Source: Planctomycetota bacterium (GTDB lineage Bacteria; Planctomycetota; Phycisphaerae; UBA1845). Taken from it: DNA of 64,000 nucleotides. The stretch covers positions 26,166-90,165 of the forward strand of contig JACQFE010000056.1 in assembly GCA_016200265.1 (NCBI GenBank), given 5' to 3'. Positions 27,028-36,111 of the stretch are shown here, in pieces (positions within the stretch are counted from its first letter, which is position 1; each line of letters starts with the position of its first letter). The notes under the pieces were generated by a model. The model saw nothing but the letters and a program-made list of their open reading frames with translations, was not told the origin of the DNA and searched no databases. The position numbers and the translations under genes were made by a program.

Positions 27028-28266
27028 ATGCTTGTCATTCTCAACATTGGAGAACTGGTCGTCATACCGAAGGGCCCGGTTTGCGGGCGCGAAATGCGAA
27101 ACGTTCGACGCATCCAAAACGCGGCCATCGTCGTTGACGGCGGTCAAATCAGTTGGTTCGGGCGGGCGACCGATGTTCTGATTCCACCGGGCTCCGATGT
27201 TCTGGACGCCGGCGGCGGCTGCGTGCTTCCGGGCCTCATTGATTGCCACACGCATGGCGTGTTTGCGGGCACGCGCGAGAACGAATTCGTCCAGCGAATC
27301 GAAGGCAAGAGTTACGCGGACATTGCTCGCGAAGGGGGCGGCATCCGCGTCACCGTAGACGCGGTGCGAGCGGCGACTCTTGAGCAACTGATCGCACTTG
27401 CCTTGCCCCGCCTTTCCAGAATGCTTCACAATGGAGTCACCTCGCTCGAAATAAAGAGCGGCTACGGACTGAGTGTTGATGACGAATTCAAGATGCTCGA
27501 ATCGGTTCGCCGCCTTCGCGAATTTCAGCCGATCGAACTCGTTGGAACATATCTGTCCGCCCACGCCGTGCCGAGAGAATTCGACGGTCACACCGATGAA
27601 TATCTTGGTCGCATGTTGGATGATCCTGTGCTTTCGCGCATTCGCGACGGGCGACTGGCGGAATTCTGCGACGTTTTTTGCGAAACCACAGCCTTCAACA
27701 TCGAACAATCGCGCCGCGTGCTCCTTAAGGCGAAACAATTCGGCCTTCTGCCAAAGATCCATGCCGATCAGATCACACAAATGGGAGCGTCACGGCTCGC
27801 GGCCGAAGGAGGCGCGATTTCCGCGGACCATCTCGAAAAAATCGACGACGGCGGAATCGCGGCGTTGAAAGCGGTGGGAACGATCGCCGTGCTGCTCCCC
27901 GCATGTTCGTTCTTCCTTGGCGTTGAACAGGCGCCGGCGCGGAAGATCATCGAAGCCGATGTGCCAGTTGCGATCGCGACCGACTACAACCCCGGCTCTT
28001 CGATGGTCGAATCACTGCCGCTCACCATGACGATCGCTTGCACGCAGATGCGCATGACGCCGATCGAAGTCGTCGTAGCCGCAACGGCCAATGCCGCAGC
28101 CGCAATCGGTCGGCAGGATCGAATCGGTGCCATCGACATTGGAATGCAGGCCGATCTGATTGTGCTCGATGTCCCCAGCGTCGAACGCTGGATGTACGAA
28201 CCGGGGCGAAATTGCTTGCGGACGGTGCTAAAAAGAGGCAAGGTCGTCGTCGATTCGTCAGGTTGA
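27028..28266 (+). CDS. hutI: imidazolonepropionase
   Basis: A 412-residue metal-dependent amidohydrolase that opens 4-imidazolone-5-propionate to N-formimino-glutamate, the third step of histidine degradation. Metal and substrate landmarks are in place: HTHGVFAGTRENEF (first two His ligands), EIKSGYGLSVDDEFKMLE, HADQITQMGASRLAAEGGAISADHLE (further His) and TDYNPGSS with the Asp ligand. Length is standard. The ATG at 27028 follows a GGAG; the frame's earlier start at 26998 is not needed. No hutH, hutU or formiminoglutamase is nearby, so the rest of the pathway must lie elsewhere. It shares the window with a complete histidine-biosynthesis operon. Confidence 0.93.
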   Translation: MLVILNIGELVVIPKGPVCGREMRNVRRIQNAAIVVDGGQISWFGRATDVLIPPGSDVLDAGGGCVLPGLIDCHTHGVFAGTRENEFVQRIEGKSYADIAREGGGIRVTVDAVRAATLEQLIALALPRLSRMLHNGVTSLEIKSGYGLSVDDEFKMLESVRRLREFQPIELVGTYLSAHAVPREFDGHTDEYLGRMLDDPVLSRIRDGRLAEFCDVFCETTAFNIEQSRRVLLKAKQFGLLPKIHADQITQMGASRLAAEGGAISADHLEKIDDGGIAALKAVGTIAVLLPACSFFLGVEQAPARKIIEADVPVAIATDYNPGSSMVESLPLTMTIACTQMRMTPIEVVVAATANAAAAIGRQDRIGAIDIGMQADLIVLDVPSVERWMYEPGRNCLRTVLKRGKVVVDSSG

Positions 28267-28330
28267 GAATTCCAGCCGATATCGAGAATGCGGAATTGCG
28301 AATTCGGAATGTGGAACGTGGATCGATCCA

Positions 28331-29296
28331 TTGAGTAACTTGGCGAACAAACGAGTTTGCGTCACCGGCGGGGCCGGGTTTCTTGGCCGGGCCGTTTGCG
28401 CACGATTGCGCCAAAGCGGCGCCAAAGAAATCTTCATTCCGAGGTCGCGCGAATTCGATCTGACCCGTCAGGACGCGGTCACGCGAATGTTTGACGCGGC
28501 GTTGCCGGATATTGTCATTCATTTGGCGGCCGAAGTCGGCGGCATCGGGGCGAACGAAGAGCATCCCGGCCGGTTCTTCTACGCCAACATGATGATGGGC
28601 GTGAATCTGATTGAAGAGTCGCGTCGCCGCGGCGTAGAGAAATTCGTGCAGGTCGGGACCGTGTGCGCCTATCCGAAATTTTGCCACGCACCCTTTCATG
28701 AAGAGGATTTGTGGAGCGGATTTCCGGAAGAGACGAACGCTCCGTACGGCGTCGCGAAACGTGCGCTTGCGACCATGCTTGACGCCTACGCCCGCGAATA
28801 TGGATTCAACGGCGTCTATCTACTTCCCGCAAATTTGTATGGCCCGGGCGATAACTTTGATCCACGGACCTCACACGTCGTTGCGGCCATGATTCGCAAT
28901 TTCTGCGAAGCGGTTGAACTTGGGCACAGACGCGTGACATGCTGGGGCACTGGAACTGCAAGCCGCGAATTTTTGTACGTCGATGACGCGGCGGAGGGAA
29001 TCGTGAAGGCGACCGATTTGCTCAATGATCCGACGCCGATCAACATTGGCACTGGCCAGGAAATTACGATTTCGGACCTCGCGGGTCGAATTGCAAAACT
29101 CTGCGGCTTTCACGGCGAGATTGCGTGGGATCGATCGCGGGTGGATGGTCAGCCGCGACGACGTCTCGACACATCCAAAGCTGAAAAACTGCTCGATTGG
29201 CAAGCATCGACCAGTCTCGACGAAGGATTGCGAAAAACGGTCGAGTGGTGGCGATCGCAAACCGTGGCTGATTTGGCGGTGTCAGCTCAGTCGTAG
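28331..29296 (+). CDS. GDP-L-fucose synthase-like NAD-dependent epimerase
   Basis: A 321-residue extended short-chain dehydrogenase of the GDP-4-keto-6-deoxymannose epimerase/reductase type. Seen: the NAD(P) motif VTGGAGFLGRAV, HLAAEVGGIGANEEHPGRFFYANMMMG (diagnostic of GDP-fucose synthases), the catalytic Tyr-Lys in APYGVAKRA, and NLYGPGDNFDP. The usual SSCIYP catalytic Ser motif reads GTVCAYPKF, so Ser is replaced by Thr here, which weakens the exact assignment. The start is a TTG at 28331; no ATG is close. About 65 bases lie between hutI and this gene. The product would feed a deoxysugar into glycans (inferred). Confidence 0.82.
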   Translation: MSNLANKRVCVTGGAGFLGRAVCARLRQSGAKEIFIPRSREFDLTRQDAVTRMFDAALPDIVIHLAAEVGGIGANEEHPGRFFYANMMMGVNLIEESRRRGVEKFVQVGTVCAYPKFCHAPFHEEDLWSGFPEETNAPYGVAKRALATMLDAYAREYGFNGVYLLPANLYGPGDNFDPRTSHVVAAMIRNFCEAVELGHRRVTCWGTGTASREFLYVDDAAEGIVKATDLLNDPTPINIGTGQEITISDLAGRIAKLCGFHGEIAWDRSRVDGQPRRRLDTSKAEKLLDWQASTSLDEGLRKTVEWWRSQTVADLAVSAQS

Positions 29297-29492
29297 ACCC
29301 AATTGATGAATTCGAGCAGTTGCGGCGTCCGGTTCGGGCTTGAGCAACTTGTCCGAATTCGTCGGACAATTGTCGTGAGTTCCATTTTCAAATCCTGAAT
29401 CAGCTTGCCGCCGATTTCCAATCGGAATACAATTTGAGGTCGATGTGGTGAACGTGATTGGAGTCAAGACCGCATCTCAATGGGGCGTGGCT

Positions 29493-31106
29493 ATGAGGCC
29501 CGTTCAACGATTCACATTGCTCACCCTAATCAGATTCGTCATTGCTTTGGTGATGGCGTCGATTCATTTGCCATTCGTTTGCGCGCAAGCTGATCGCGGC
29601 GAAGCTCTGATTGAAGGCGCACCGAAGAGTAGCGTAAGCGCGGGCGCGATTCTTACGTTGCACGGCGAAATCACGGACGTCACCGTCGAGAGCATCAAGC
29701 GGCGCATAGAGGCCGCCAAGGCAGCGGGCGCGAAGTTGATCGTGCTCGACATGGACACGCCGGGCGGCATGGTGACCAGCTCCATAGCCATCGCGGACGC
29801 CATTCGAAGCCTGACCGACGTCAAGACCATCGCGTGGGTCAATCCCAACGCGCTGTCCGGCGGCTCGCTCATCGCAGTAGCGTGCAACGAAATTGTGATG
29901 TCGCGATCGTCGCGCATCGGCGATTCGCAGGTGATATTCGGCGATTTCACCGGCGTGCAGGCCGTCCCCAAGGAACTTCAGCCGAAGGCGTATACTCCCG
30001 TCGTTCACGACTTCCGCACGTCGGCCCGCAAGAACGGATACAGCGAAGTGCTGGCCGAGGCGTTCGTGATTCCCGAGCGCGAGGTCTGGTGGATCGAAAA
30101 CACGGCGACCGGCGCACGCGAATTTGTGTTCACCGAGGAAAAGGAAAAACGACTAAAGAGTGACTCCGCATCCGATTTAGCGCCGACAAGCTGGAAACTC
30201 GTCGATCATTATTTCGATCCAATCGCGAAAACAGATGTGCCGGTGCGGCAACCGATCGAGAGCGGTAGTGAGTTGCTTGCCATGTCGCCGAGCGAGGCCA
30301 CTGCGTATGGATTTTGCAAGGCCGTCATTTCAAGCGAATCCGAGCTTCGCGATCGATATCACTTGGCGACGCTGACGCGGTTTACGCCTTCGGGACTGGA
30401 GTCGCTGGCCTATTGGCTGACGTCGACTTATGTGCGCGGGTTCCTGCTCATCATCATTTTTCTCGGCGTGTATACCGAGTTTCATGCGCCGGGCGTGAGC
30501 CTGCCGGGCTTGGTTGCATTGATCGCTTTGGTGATTTTTGTCGGCGCGCCGTATCTCACCGGTCTGGCGAATATCTGGGAAATTCTGCTGATTGTCGTGG
30601 GGTTGTTGTTGATCGGCCTGGAAATCTTCGTAATTCCTGGATTCGGAGTGGCCGGGATCAGCGGATTCTTGTTGCTGGTCGTCGGATTGGTGGCGACGTT
30701 CGTGCCGGATGAGCCGGGTCGAAGTTTTCCGATGTTCTTCCCGACGTTTCGATCGACGACTGAGGCGCTAAAGACGGCTTTGGTGACGCTTGTTTCGGCG
30801 ATGATGGCGTCATTTGCAGGGATGGTAATGCTGAGCCGATATCTTCCACGAATGCCGCTGCTTCGCCGATTGGTGCCGGCCAATCCGACGCCGTCACAGG
30901 TTCTTGTCGAGGACGCATATTCCGGCGGCGCCCGTGTCGGTGACATCGGCCATACTGAAGGATCGCTGCGTCCCGCGGGTAAGGCCCGTTTCGGTTCGGT
31001 GCTCGTGGACGTAGTGACACAAGGCGAGTTTCTCGCGGCCCACACGCTGGTTGAAATCATCGAGCACCGTGGAAACCGAGTAGTGGTGAGAGAAGCGAGA
31101 AACTGA
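29493..31106 (+). CDS. NfeD-family membrane-bound ClpP-class protease (NfeD1b type)
   Basis: A 537-residue protein: a signal or anchor helix (residues 10-33), a ClpP/SppA-like serine protease domain (LDMDTPGGMVTSSIAIADAI; active Ser probably in ALSGGSLIAVACNEI), four membrane helices (about 320-430), and a C-terminal OB-fold NfeD domain (GSLRPAGKARFGSVLVDVVTQGEFL). In other bacteria such proteins sit beside flotillin-like FloA or stomatins and process membrane proteins. That arrangement is repeated here with a short NfeD and floA following. The ATG at 29493 is chosen because it begins the signal helix; the frame extends to 29445 but lacks a purpose there. Confidence 0.88.
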   Translation: MRPVQRFTLLTLIRFVIALVMASIHLPFVCAQADRGEALIEGAPKSSVSAGAILTLHGEITDVTVESIKRRIEAAKAAGAKLIVLDMDTPGGMVTSSIAIADAIRSLTDVKTIAWVNPNALSGGSLIAVACNEIVMSRSSRIGDSQVIFGDFTGVQAVPKELQPKAYTPVVHDFRTSARKNGYSEVLAEAFVIPEREVWWIENTATGAREFVFTEEKEKRLKSDSASDLAPTSWKLVDHYFDPIAKTDVPVRQPIESGSELLAMSPSEATAYGFCKAVISSESELRDRYHLATLTRFTPSGLESLAYWLTSTYVRGFLLIIIFLGVYTEFHAPGVSLPGLVALIALVIFVGAPYLTGLANIWEILLIVVGLLLIGLEIFVIPGFGVAGISGFLLLVVGLVATFVPDEPGRSFPMFFPTFRSTTEALKTALVTLVSAMMASFAGMVMLSRYLPRMPLLRRLVPANPTPSQVLVEDAYSGGARVGDIGHTEGSLRPAGKARFGSVLVDVVTQGEFLAAHTLVEIIEHRGNRVVVREARN

Positions 31107-31203
31107 TTGTCGATTGGGTAATTGTCGATTGAAACATGACCCGAGAACCGATTGTCGGATTAAGAACGTGGCAAGTTACATTGGGCTTCTGCAATCGACA
31201 ATC
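31105..31203. repeat. inverted repeat between the two nfeD genes
   Basis: GATTGTCGATTG (31105-31116) is matched by its reverse complement CAATCGACAATC (31192-31203), and further ATTGTCGATT/AATCGACAAT copies lie inside and beside it. The left arm overlaps the stop of the long nfeD gene. It may fold into a long hairpin between the two cistrons or be a decayed dispersed repeat. Confidence 0.55.
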
Positions 31204-31229
31204 GACAATTTGAATGAGAGCAACCAGGA

Positions 31230-31721
31230 TTGTCTGACATTTTTTTCATCGTAATGCTCTTTGCGGCCGGAGCCATGATCCTCGTCGCGGAGCTTTTTAT
31301 TCCGTCGCACGGCGTGCTGACGGTGATTGGGATCGGACTGCTCATCGGCGGCGTGGTGGAGACATTTCGATACGCCGGCGAGACGGCGGGAATTGTCGCA
31401 TCGGTCGGATGCCTTGTGGCGATTCCGGCGTTTCTGGCGACGGCAGTGCGAATCTGGCCCAGGACATGGATCGGCAAACTGATCGCCCCGCCGAATCCGA
31501 CGGTGACAGCGCGTGACAGCTCGGTGCCCGTCGAGGAATTGTCCCGCTTCATCGGACGGAGCGGCACGGCGGTCTCGACCCTTCGGCCCGTGGGCATTTG
31601 TGAATTCGACGGCCGGCGGATTTCATGCGTCGCGGAGTACGGTATGATCGACGCGGGCACGCAAGTCGAAGCGCTGCGCGTGAACGGAGCGAACTTGGCC
31701 GTGCAGGCGGCAGAAGCGTGA
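31230..31721 (+). CDS. short NfeD-family membrane protein
   Basis: A 163-residue protein with three to four membrane helices (residues 5-80: FFIVMLFAAGAMILVAELFIPSHG ... GLLIGGVVE ... LVAIPAFLATAVRIW) and a C-terminal soluble OB-fold domain (GRSGTAVSTLRPVGICEFDGRRISCVAEYGMIDAGTQVEAL), the hallmark of short NfeD proteins. Unlike its upstream neighbour it has no protease domain. The start is a TTG at 31230 (MSDIFFIVM). NfeD proteins pair with flotillin/stomatin-type proteins, and floA follows after about 180 bases that include a dispersed repeat. Confidence 0.85.
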   Translation: MSDIFFIVMLFAAGAMILVAELFIPSHGVLTVIGIGLLIGGVVETFRYAGETAGIVASVGCLVAIPAFLATAVRIWPRTWIGKLIAPPNPTVTARDSSVPVEELSRFIGRSGTAVSTLRPVGICEFDGRRISCVAEYGMIDAGTQVEALRVNGANLAVQAAEA

Positions 31722-31768
31722 ACGATGATTATGCGAATCGTCATTTTGAGGACGCCGTGACATTTGCC

Positions 31769-31835
31769 GTCATCCTGAGTCCCGCAAAGCGGGACGAAGG
31801 ATCTCAACGAGATGCTTCGCTTCGCTCAGCATGAC
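31769..31835. repeat. dispersed palindromic repeat, TCATCCTGAG...CTCAGCATGA type
   Basis: An imperfect palindrome opening GTCATCCTGAG and closing CTCAGCATGAC, with CCCGCAAAGCGGG in the left half and the inner text AAGGATCTC. Elements with these ends occur widely as short dispersed repeats in bacterial genomes. It sits between the short nfeD gene and floA and may form a hairpin in their transcript. Confidence 0.65.
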
Positions 31836-31898
31836 GACTGGCGCCTTCTTTGAACTTTGAATTTCGGACTTTGAACTTCGCACTTTTTGGAGAGCCTC

Positions 31899-32975
31899 AT
31901 GCTCATGAATTCTTCAACCCAATTCCTCGCCGCTCAGCCTTCGGACACATCGACCTGGCCGTACATCGGGCTGGCGATCGTCGGCATCATCATTTTCACG
32001 CTGTTCATTATCGTCGCACAGTTCTTCCGCTTGTGGCTTCAGGCGTTCATGAGCAACGCTGACGTGGGCATGTTTGACCTGGTCGGAATGCGCATGCGAA
32101 AGGTCGACTCCCAAACGGTTGTGCTGAGCAAGATCCAGCTCGTGAAGGCCGGCATCCACGAAGTCTCGACGAACGACCTCGAAAGCCATTACCTCGCCGG
32201 CGGCCGCGTCCCCAACGTTACCCGCGCCATGATCGCCGCTCACCGTGCGGTACTCGATCTTGATTGGAAGAAGGCCTGCGCCATCGACCTCGCCGGACGC
32301 GATATCATGGACGCCGTCAAAACGAGCGTCGATCCCAGAGTCATCGACGTGCCCAGCCCGAAAACAGACGCGGGAAAAATCACCGTGGATGCGGTTGCGA
32401 AAGACGGCATTCAGCTCAAAGCCCGGGCCCGTGTCACCGTCCGCACCAACATCAAACAGCTCATCGGCGGCGCCACCGAGGAGACTGTCATCGCCCGCGT
32501 CGGCGAAGGCATCGTCTCCGCCATCGGATCGGCGGGAAGTTATAAGGAAGTGCTCGAATACCCTGATCGCATCAGCAAGGCCGTCCTCGCCAAAGGGCTC
32601 GATTCCGGCACTGCGTTTGAAATCCTCTCCATCGACATTGCCGACATCGACGTCGGCGAGAACATCGGAGCGAAGTTGCAAGCGGATCAAGCGGAGGCGG
32701 ACAAAAGGCGTTTTCAGGCCGAGGCCGAAAAACGCCGCGCTCTGGCGATTGCTCTTGCCGCCGAAAACAAGGCAAAAATCGAGGAAAATCGCGCCCTCGT
32801 CACGTTGGCCGAAGCGGAGATTCCCAAAGCGATGGCCGAGGCATTCCGATCCGGTCGCTTGGGCATCATGGATTATTACCGCATGAAAAATATCCAGGCC
32901 GATACGGGCATGCGCGAGTCGATCGGTCGCCCGGAGCAGCCGGGTGATCCGCGGTTGGGATCGGGTTCCGCGTGA
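31899..32975 (+). CDS. floA: flotillin-like protein FloA
   Basis: A 358-residue membrane scaffold protein of the UPF0365/FloA family, which organises membrane microdomains. One membrane helix (residues 22-50, [28 protein letters not shown]) is followed by an SPFH-like domain ([39 protein letters not shown] is the signature region) and a coiled-coil with many Ala, Glu and Lys (about 260-310). GGAGAG lies seven bases before the ATG at 31899; a second ATG two codons later is also possible. It follows two NfeD genes, the classical genomic partners, and its stop overlaps the start of a Pro/Arg-rich partner gene. Confidence 0.93.
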   Translation: MLMNSSTQFLAAQPSDTSTWPYIGLAIVGIIIFTLFIIVAQFFRLWLQAFMSNADVGMFDLVGMRMRKVDSQTVVLSKIQLVKAGIHEVSTNDLESHYLAGGRVPNVTRAMIAAHRAVLDLDWKKACAIDLAGRDIMDAVKTSVDPRVIDVPSPKTDAGKITVDAVAKDGIQLKARARVTVRTNIKQLIGGATEETVIARVGEGIVSAIGSAGSYKEVLEYPDRISKAVLAKGLDSGTAFEILSIDIADIDVGENIGAKLQADQAEADKRRFQAEAEKRRALAIALAAENKAKIEENRALVTLAEAEIPKAMAEAFRSGRLGIMDYYRMKNIQADTGMRESIGRPEQPGDPRLGSGSA

Positions 32976-33838
32976 CCTTGCTCGTCACGACACCTTTGCT
33001 GCCGCTTGCGGCCGGTCCGACGCCTAAGCTCGACGACTGGGTGCAGTTCGTCATCTTCGGGGTCGTTGTGCTCGGCTCGGTCATCAGCGGACTTGTCAAT
33101 GCTGCTCGCAAGAAGATGGCCCAGGGGAATGATCGCCGCGAAGTGCTGAAACGGCATATCGAAACCTCGAATCGCGAGGCGAATGGAGAAGAGACTTCAT
33201 TCCCGCAGACGGAATATCAGCGCCCCGTTGCAAGACCAATGCCTCCATCCGCGCCGCCCGTGGTTTCGCCGATGCGACCGGCCGCACAATCGGCGGCTGA
33301 ATTGGTCAAGATGCTTCGCGAGCGGATCGAGGCTCAAGCCCGTCAACAGGCCGAGGCTCGCAAGGCACGGACGATGACGATCGAGCCGCGTCGCGAACCG
33401 GTTCGTGAAATTCGAAGGCCCGCGCCTCCAAACCAAAGACCTCCGGCAATCCCGACGCGTTCATCAGCGCCTACTCCAATGCGCCAAGCCCAAGTCGCCT
33501 CTCGCAGCGGTTCCGCACGCACTGAAACGGCGAAACGCCCGCTGGGCAAAGTTTCGGCGATTGAGCGAGGCGATGAAATTGACGACCGCGAACGCGACCG
33601 CGAAGAGGGACTGGAACGCCGGATCGGCAGCGTTTATGCTCGAACGGCCAGTCCGTCCCTCAGCCCAAAGACTGGCACACCCGCACATTCGGGCGATGCA
33701 ATTGCCGTCGGCTCCGCAATCAGCCTGAGCGTTGATCGCGGCAGCCTACGACGGGCGATCTTGATGAATGAAATCCTCGGCCCGCCGCTGGCACTTCGTG
33801 ATCCGCATTCCCACGATAACAACTGGGACGCGGCGTAA
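32972..33838 (+). CDS. FloA-linked membrane protein with disordered Pro/Arg-rich middle
   Basis: A 288-residue protein starting on a GTG that overlaps the floA stop, so the two are coupled. It has one N-terminal membrane helix ([27 protein letters not shown]), a long low-complexity middle rich in Pro, Arg, Ala and Gln (residues 60-230), and a short conserved-looking end, [22 protein letters not shown]. The layout (anchor, flexible tether, short C-terminal peptide) suggests an adaptor bringing something to the FloA/NfeD membrane domain; this is inference. No named family recognised. Confidence 0.7.
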   Translation: MTLLVTTPLLPLAAGPTPKLDDWVQFVIFGVVVLGSVISGLVNAARKKMAQGNDRREVLKRHIETSNREANGEETSFPQTEYQRPVARPMPPSAPPVVSPMRPAAQSAAELVKMLRERIEAQARQQAEARKARTMTIEPRREPVREIRRPAPPNQRPPAIPTRSSAPTPMRQAQVASRSGSARTETAKRPLGKVSAIERGDEIDDRERDREEGLERRIGSVYARTASPSLSPKTGTPAHSGDAIAVGSAISLSVDRGSLRRAILMNEILGPPLALRDPHSHDNNWDAA

Positions 33839-33917
33839 CTGTGAGTTGGGTTAGGGTGCCCAGCCCTTGGGTTGGGGGACTGACCTGCCATGGGCACCGC
33901 AGGCTGTTTGCAAATTG

Positions 33918-34955
33918 CTATTTCGGTGGCGGATTCCGGCTTTCGTACACCTCCTTCAGCACCGGATCGTGGATCGTAACGATTACCTGGGCCACGAGCT
34001 TGTCATAAAGCGCGCGGGTTCGCGCTTCGATCAATCGTTCGCGGAGATTGTGTTCAAGCGCGTCGTGAGCAGTCGCCAAGTCCGGCGTCTCCGCCGGGAT
34101 TCGCTCTTCCAACTTCAATATCTGATACCACTGCCCAGCGCGGATCGGGCTGGAGACTTTTCCGGTCTTTAGGGCGAATGCCGCACGGCGCATGGCCTCC
34201 GGCGTGTTGTCGTCGGTCATCGAGAATGGCGGCAGCAATCCACCGCGTCGGGCACTGATTGAATTGACGGATTCGTGCGCGGCCAAGTCTTCAAATTTTT
34301 CACCTGATGCGAGCCGCTGCAGAATGCGATCGGCGTCGGCCAGACTCGAAACCTGAATGTGCCGCACGCGAACGCGCTCGCCGTAGGTGCGGGCGTATTC
34401 GTCGCGGATCATCTCATCTGTGATTGTCAGATCCTTCTCGACGATCTTCCGCAGACAAGCGTTGCGGCGAAGCGTGACCATGAATTCATCCGGCGAGATG
34501 CTTCGCTCGGCCAGAACGACATAAAGAGCCTTTTCGGCGGCGTCTCTGTCGAATGAAGCGTCAATTGCCGCGCCTTCGGGATTCATCAGCTTTCGTAGCG
34601 CTCGCTCATATTCCGCGGCGACGTCCGCGTCCGTGACTTGAATGCCCTCTTTCGCGGCCGCTTGAGACGCCACCTCCAGTCCGATCAATTGCTCGAGCAG
34701 CCCCGCCCCGTGCGACTTGAGGAGAAGATCGACGATCGCGGAGCGCGGGATATCACTACCTTGAACCGTGGCGATCGATGCATCTGAATTTGGAGTCTTT
34801 CCCCGTGTCCTTGAGGATTCCTTGCGAGCGCCGCTCGTGCCTTCTGGATTCGACGCCGCAGGAGAAGCTGGCGGCCAGGCGCGAGAGATCGATTCGGACT
34901 TCTGCTGCGGCGGCGGACAACCTGCAAGCAGGCACACGAACGTCGCGAGACTCAA
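33918..34955 (-). CDS. PpiC/SurA-type peptidyl-prolyl isomerase lipoprotein
   Basis: About 345 residues. A lipoprotein signal (SLATFVCLLAGC, lipobox LAGC) leads into a Pro/Ser-rich linker, a SurA-N-like helical domain (residues about 60-190), a parvulin domain with VRVRHIQVSSLADADRILQRLASGEKFEDLAAHES and GGLLPPFSMTDD, and a closing helix. Parvulin chaperones assist folding of exported proteins. The start is uncertain: a TTG at 34955, six bases after GGGG, gives a clean lipoprotein signal, while the frame is open from a TTG at 35078 across a GC-rich repeat hairpin. It is divergent from the MBL hydrolase gene at 35269. Confidence 0.78.
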   Translation of the reverse strand: MSLATFVCLLAGCPPPQQKSESISRAWPPASPAASNPEGTSGARKESSRTRGKTPNSDASIATVQGSDIPRSAIVDLLLKSHGAGLLEQLIGLEVASQAAAKEGIQVTDADVAAEYERALRKLMNPEGAAIDASFDRDAAEKALYVVLAERSISPDEFMVTLRRNACLRKIVEKDLTITDEMIRDEYARTYGERVRVRHIQVSSLADADRILQRLASGEKFEDLAAHESVNSISARRGGLLPPFSMTDDNTPEAMRRAAFALKTGKVSSPIRAGQWYQILKLEERIPAETPDLATAHDALEHNLRERLIEARTRALYDKLVAQVIVTIHDPVLKEVYESRNPPPK

Positions 34956-34984
34956 CCGAACCCCAAGCGCGAGCGCGGGGCAAC

Positions 34985-35004
34985 CCGCCCCGTGAACGGG
35001 GCGG
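34985..35004. repeat. GC-rich palindrome near the parvulin gene start
   Basis: CCGCCCCGT-GA-ACGGGGCGG forms a nine-pair hairpin with GC-rich flanks. It falls just upstream of the preferred start of the parvulin lipoprotein gene, so it would lie in the 5' leader of that mRNA. It resembles the other gggt/accc palindromes of the window in style, as a REP-like element. Confidence 0.5.
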
Positions 35005-35268
35005 CTCACATGCCGGTCGCTTGCGCTCCCGGTTCGGATGACTGATCGCCCAACTGCGCTTCTACTGATTCCGAACAATTTATGCTCTCGTCAAGCCGCT
35101 ATCACAAGGATGTCCTCATGACGCGATTTCAATGATGGGTGTTATCCGCGAATTCTCCTCGTTCATCAAGATCGTGGGAGATCGCGCGACCGGCAAGTTG
35201 CACAATTGGTCGTGCGCATTTTCTTGTCGTATGATCGATCGTTGTCGGCGAGTCCATGGATGCACTGA

Positions 35269-36042
35269 ATGCCTGATCTTGAAATCATCGTCCTCGGCAC
35301 CGGCACGTCGCACGGCGTGCCCATGATCGGCTGCGATTGTCAGGTGTGTACATCCGACGATCCTCGCGACAAACGCACGCGGCCTAGCATATTCGTTTGC
35401 CACAAAGAACTTCACATTCTCATCGATACTACTCCCGAATTGCGGTTGCAGTGCATCGCCAACCAAATCAATCGCGTCGACGCCGTGCTTTTCACGCATC
35501 ACCATGCCGATCATGTGGCCGGCCTCGATGATCTTCGCCGATTCAACTGGCTGACCAAAAAGTCGATGCCATGCTATGGCACGAAACGCACCCTGGATGC
35601 CCTTCGGCGGATGTTCTTGTACGCCTTTGAGCACGCTCCCGACTCACCGCACTCGCGACCGCACTTGACGCTTCACGAACTCGACGGGCGACCATTTGAG
35701 ATCGCTGGTCACGAAATCATCCCCATTCCCCTGCTGCACGGCCCAATGCCTGTACTTGGTTTTCGCTTCGGCAAATTCGCCTATTGCACGGACTGCAGCA
35801 TCGTGCCCGATGATTCCAGGTCTCTGCTTCACGGCGTCGAAGTACTGATTCTCGACGCTCTCCGCCACGATACGCATCCCACGCACATGAACCTTTCTCA
35901 GGCCGTCGAAACCGCACAGCGCATCGGAGCCTCGCGCACCTACTTCACGCACATGGCCCATCAACTTAAGCACGCCGACACGAACGCCATGTTGCCGGAT
36001 GGAATGGAATTGGCGTATGACGGATTGCGGATCGAGATTTGA
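35269..36042 (+). CDS. MBL-fold metal hydrolase, PhnP-like
   Basis: A 257-residue metallo-beta-lactamase-fold phosphodiesterase-type enzyme. Motifs: LGTGTSHGVPMIGCDCQVC at the N-terminus (the G.G.S.GVP..GC.C.VC opening typical of PhnP-like proteins and possibly an extra metal site), the metal motif THHHADHVAGLDDLR, LLHGPMPVLGFRFG and YCTDCS with the bridging Asp, then LDALRHDTHPTHMNLSQA with the last His ligands. PhnP cleaves cyclic ribose phosphates in phosphonate breakdown, but no phn genes are nearby, so a general cyclic-phosphodiesterase role is more prudent. The short intergenic region upstream is shared with the divergent parvulin gene. Confidence 0.85.
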   Translation: MPDLEIIVLGTGTSHGVPMIGCDCQVCTSDDPRDKRTRPSIFVCHKELHILIDTTPELRLQCIANQINRVDAVLFTHHHADHVAGLDDLRRFNWLTKKSMPCYGTKRTLDALRRMFLYAFEHAPDSPHSRPHLTLHELDGRPFEIAGHEIIPIPLLHGPMPVLGFRFGKFAYCTDCSIVPDDSRSLLHGVEVLILDALRHDTHPTHMNLSQAVETAQRIGASRTYFTHMAHQLKHADTNAMLPDGMELAYDGLRIEI

Positions 36043-36111
36043 ACAGTTCGCCGTTGCACATCCGCCCCTGTATCGAGTAGAATTTGCCCATCTTTTCGGG
36101 AGATTCTTTAC

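Noticed and set aside
35269..36042. Phosphonate utilisation locus because of PhnP likeness
   Set aside because: No phn genes around it; the motif is shared by MBL phosphodiesterases of other roles.
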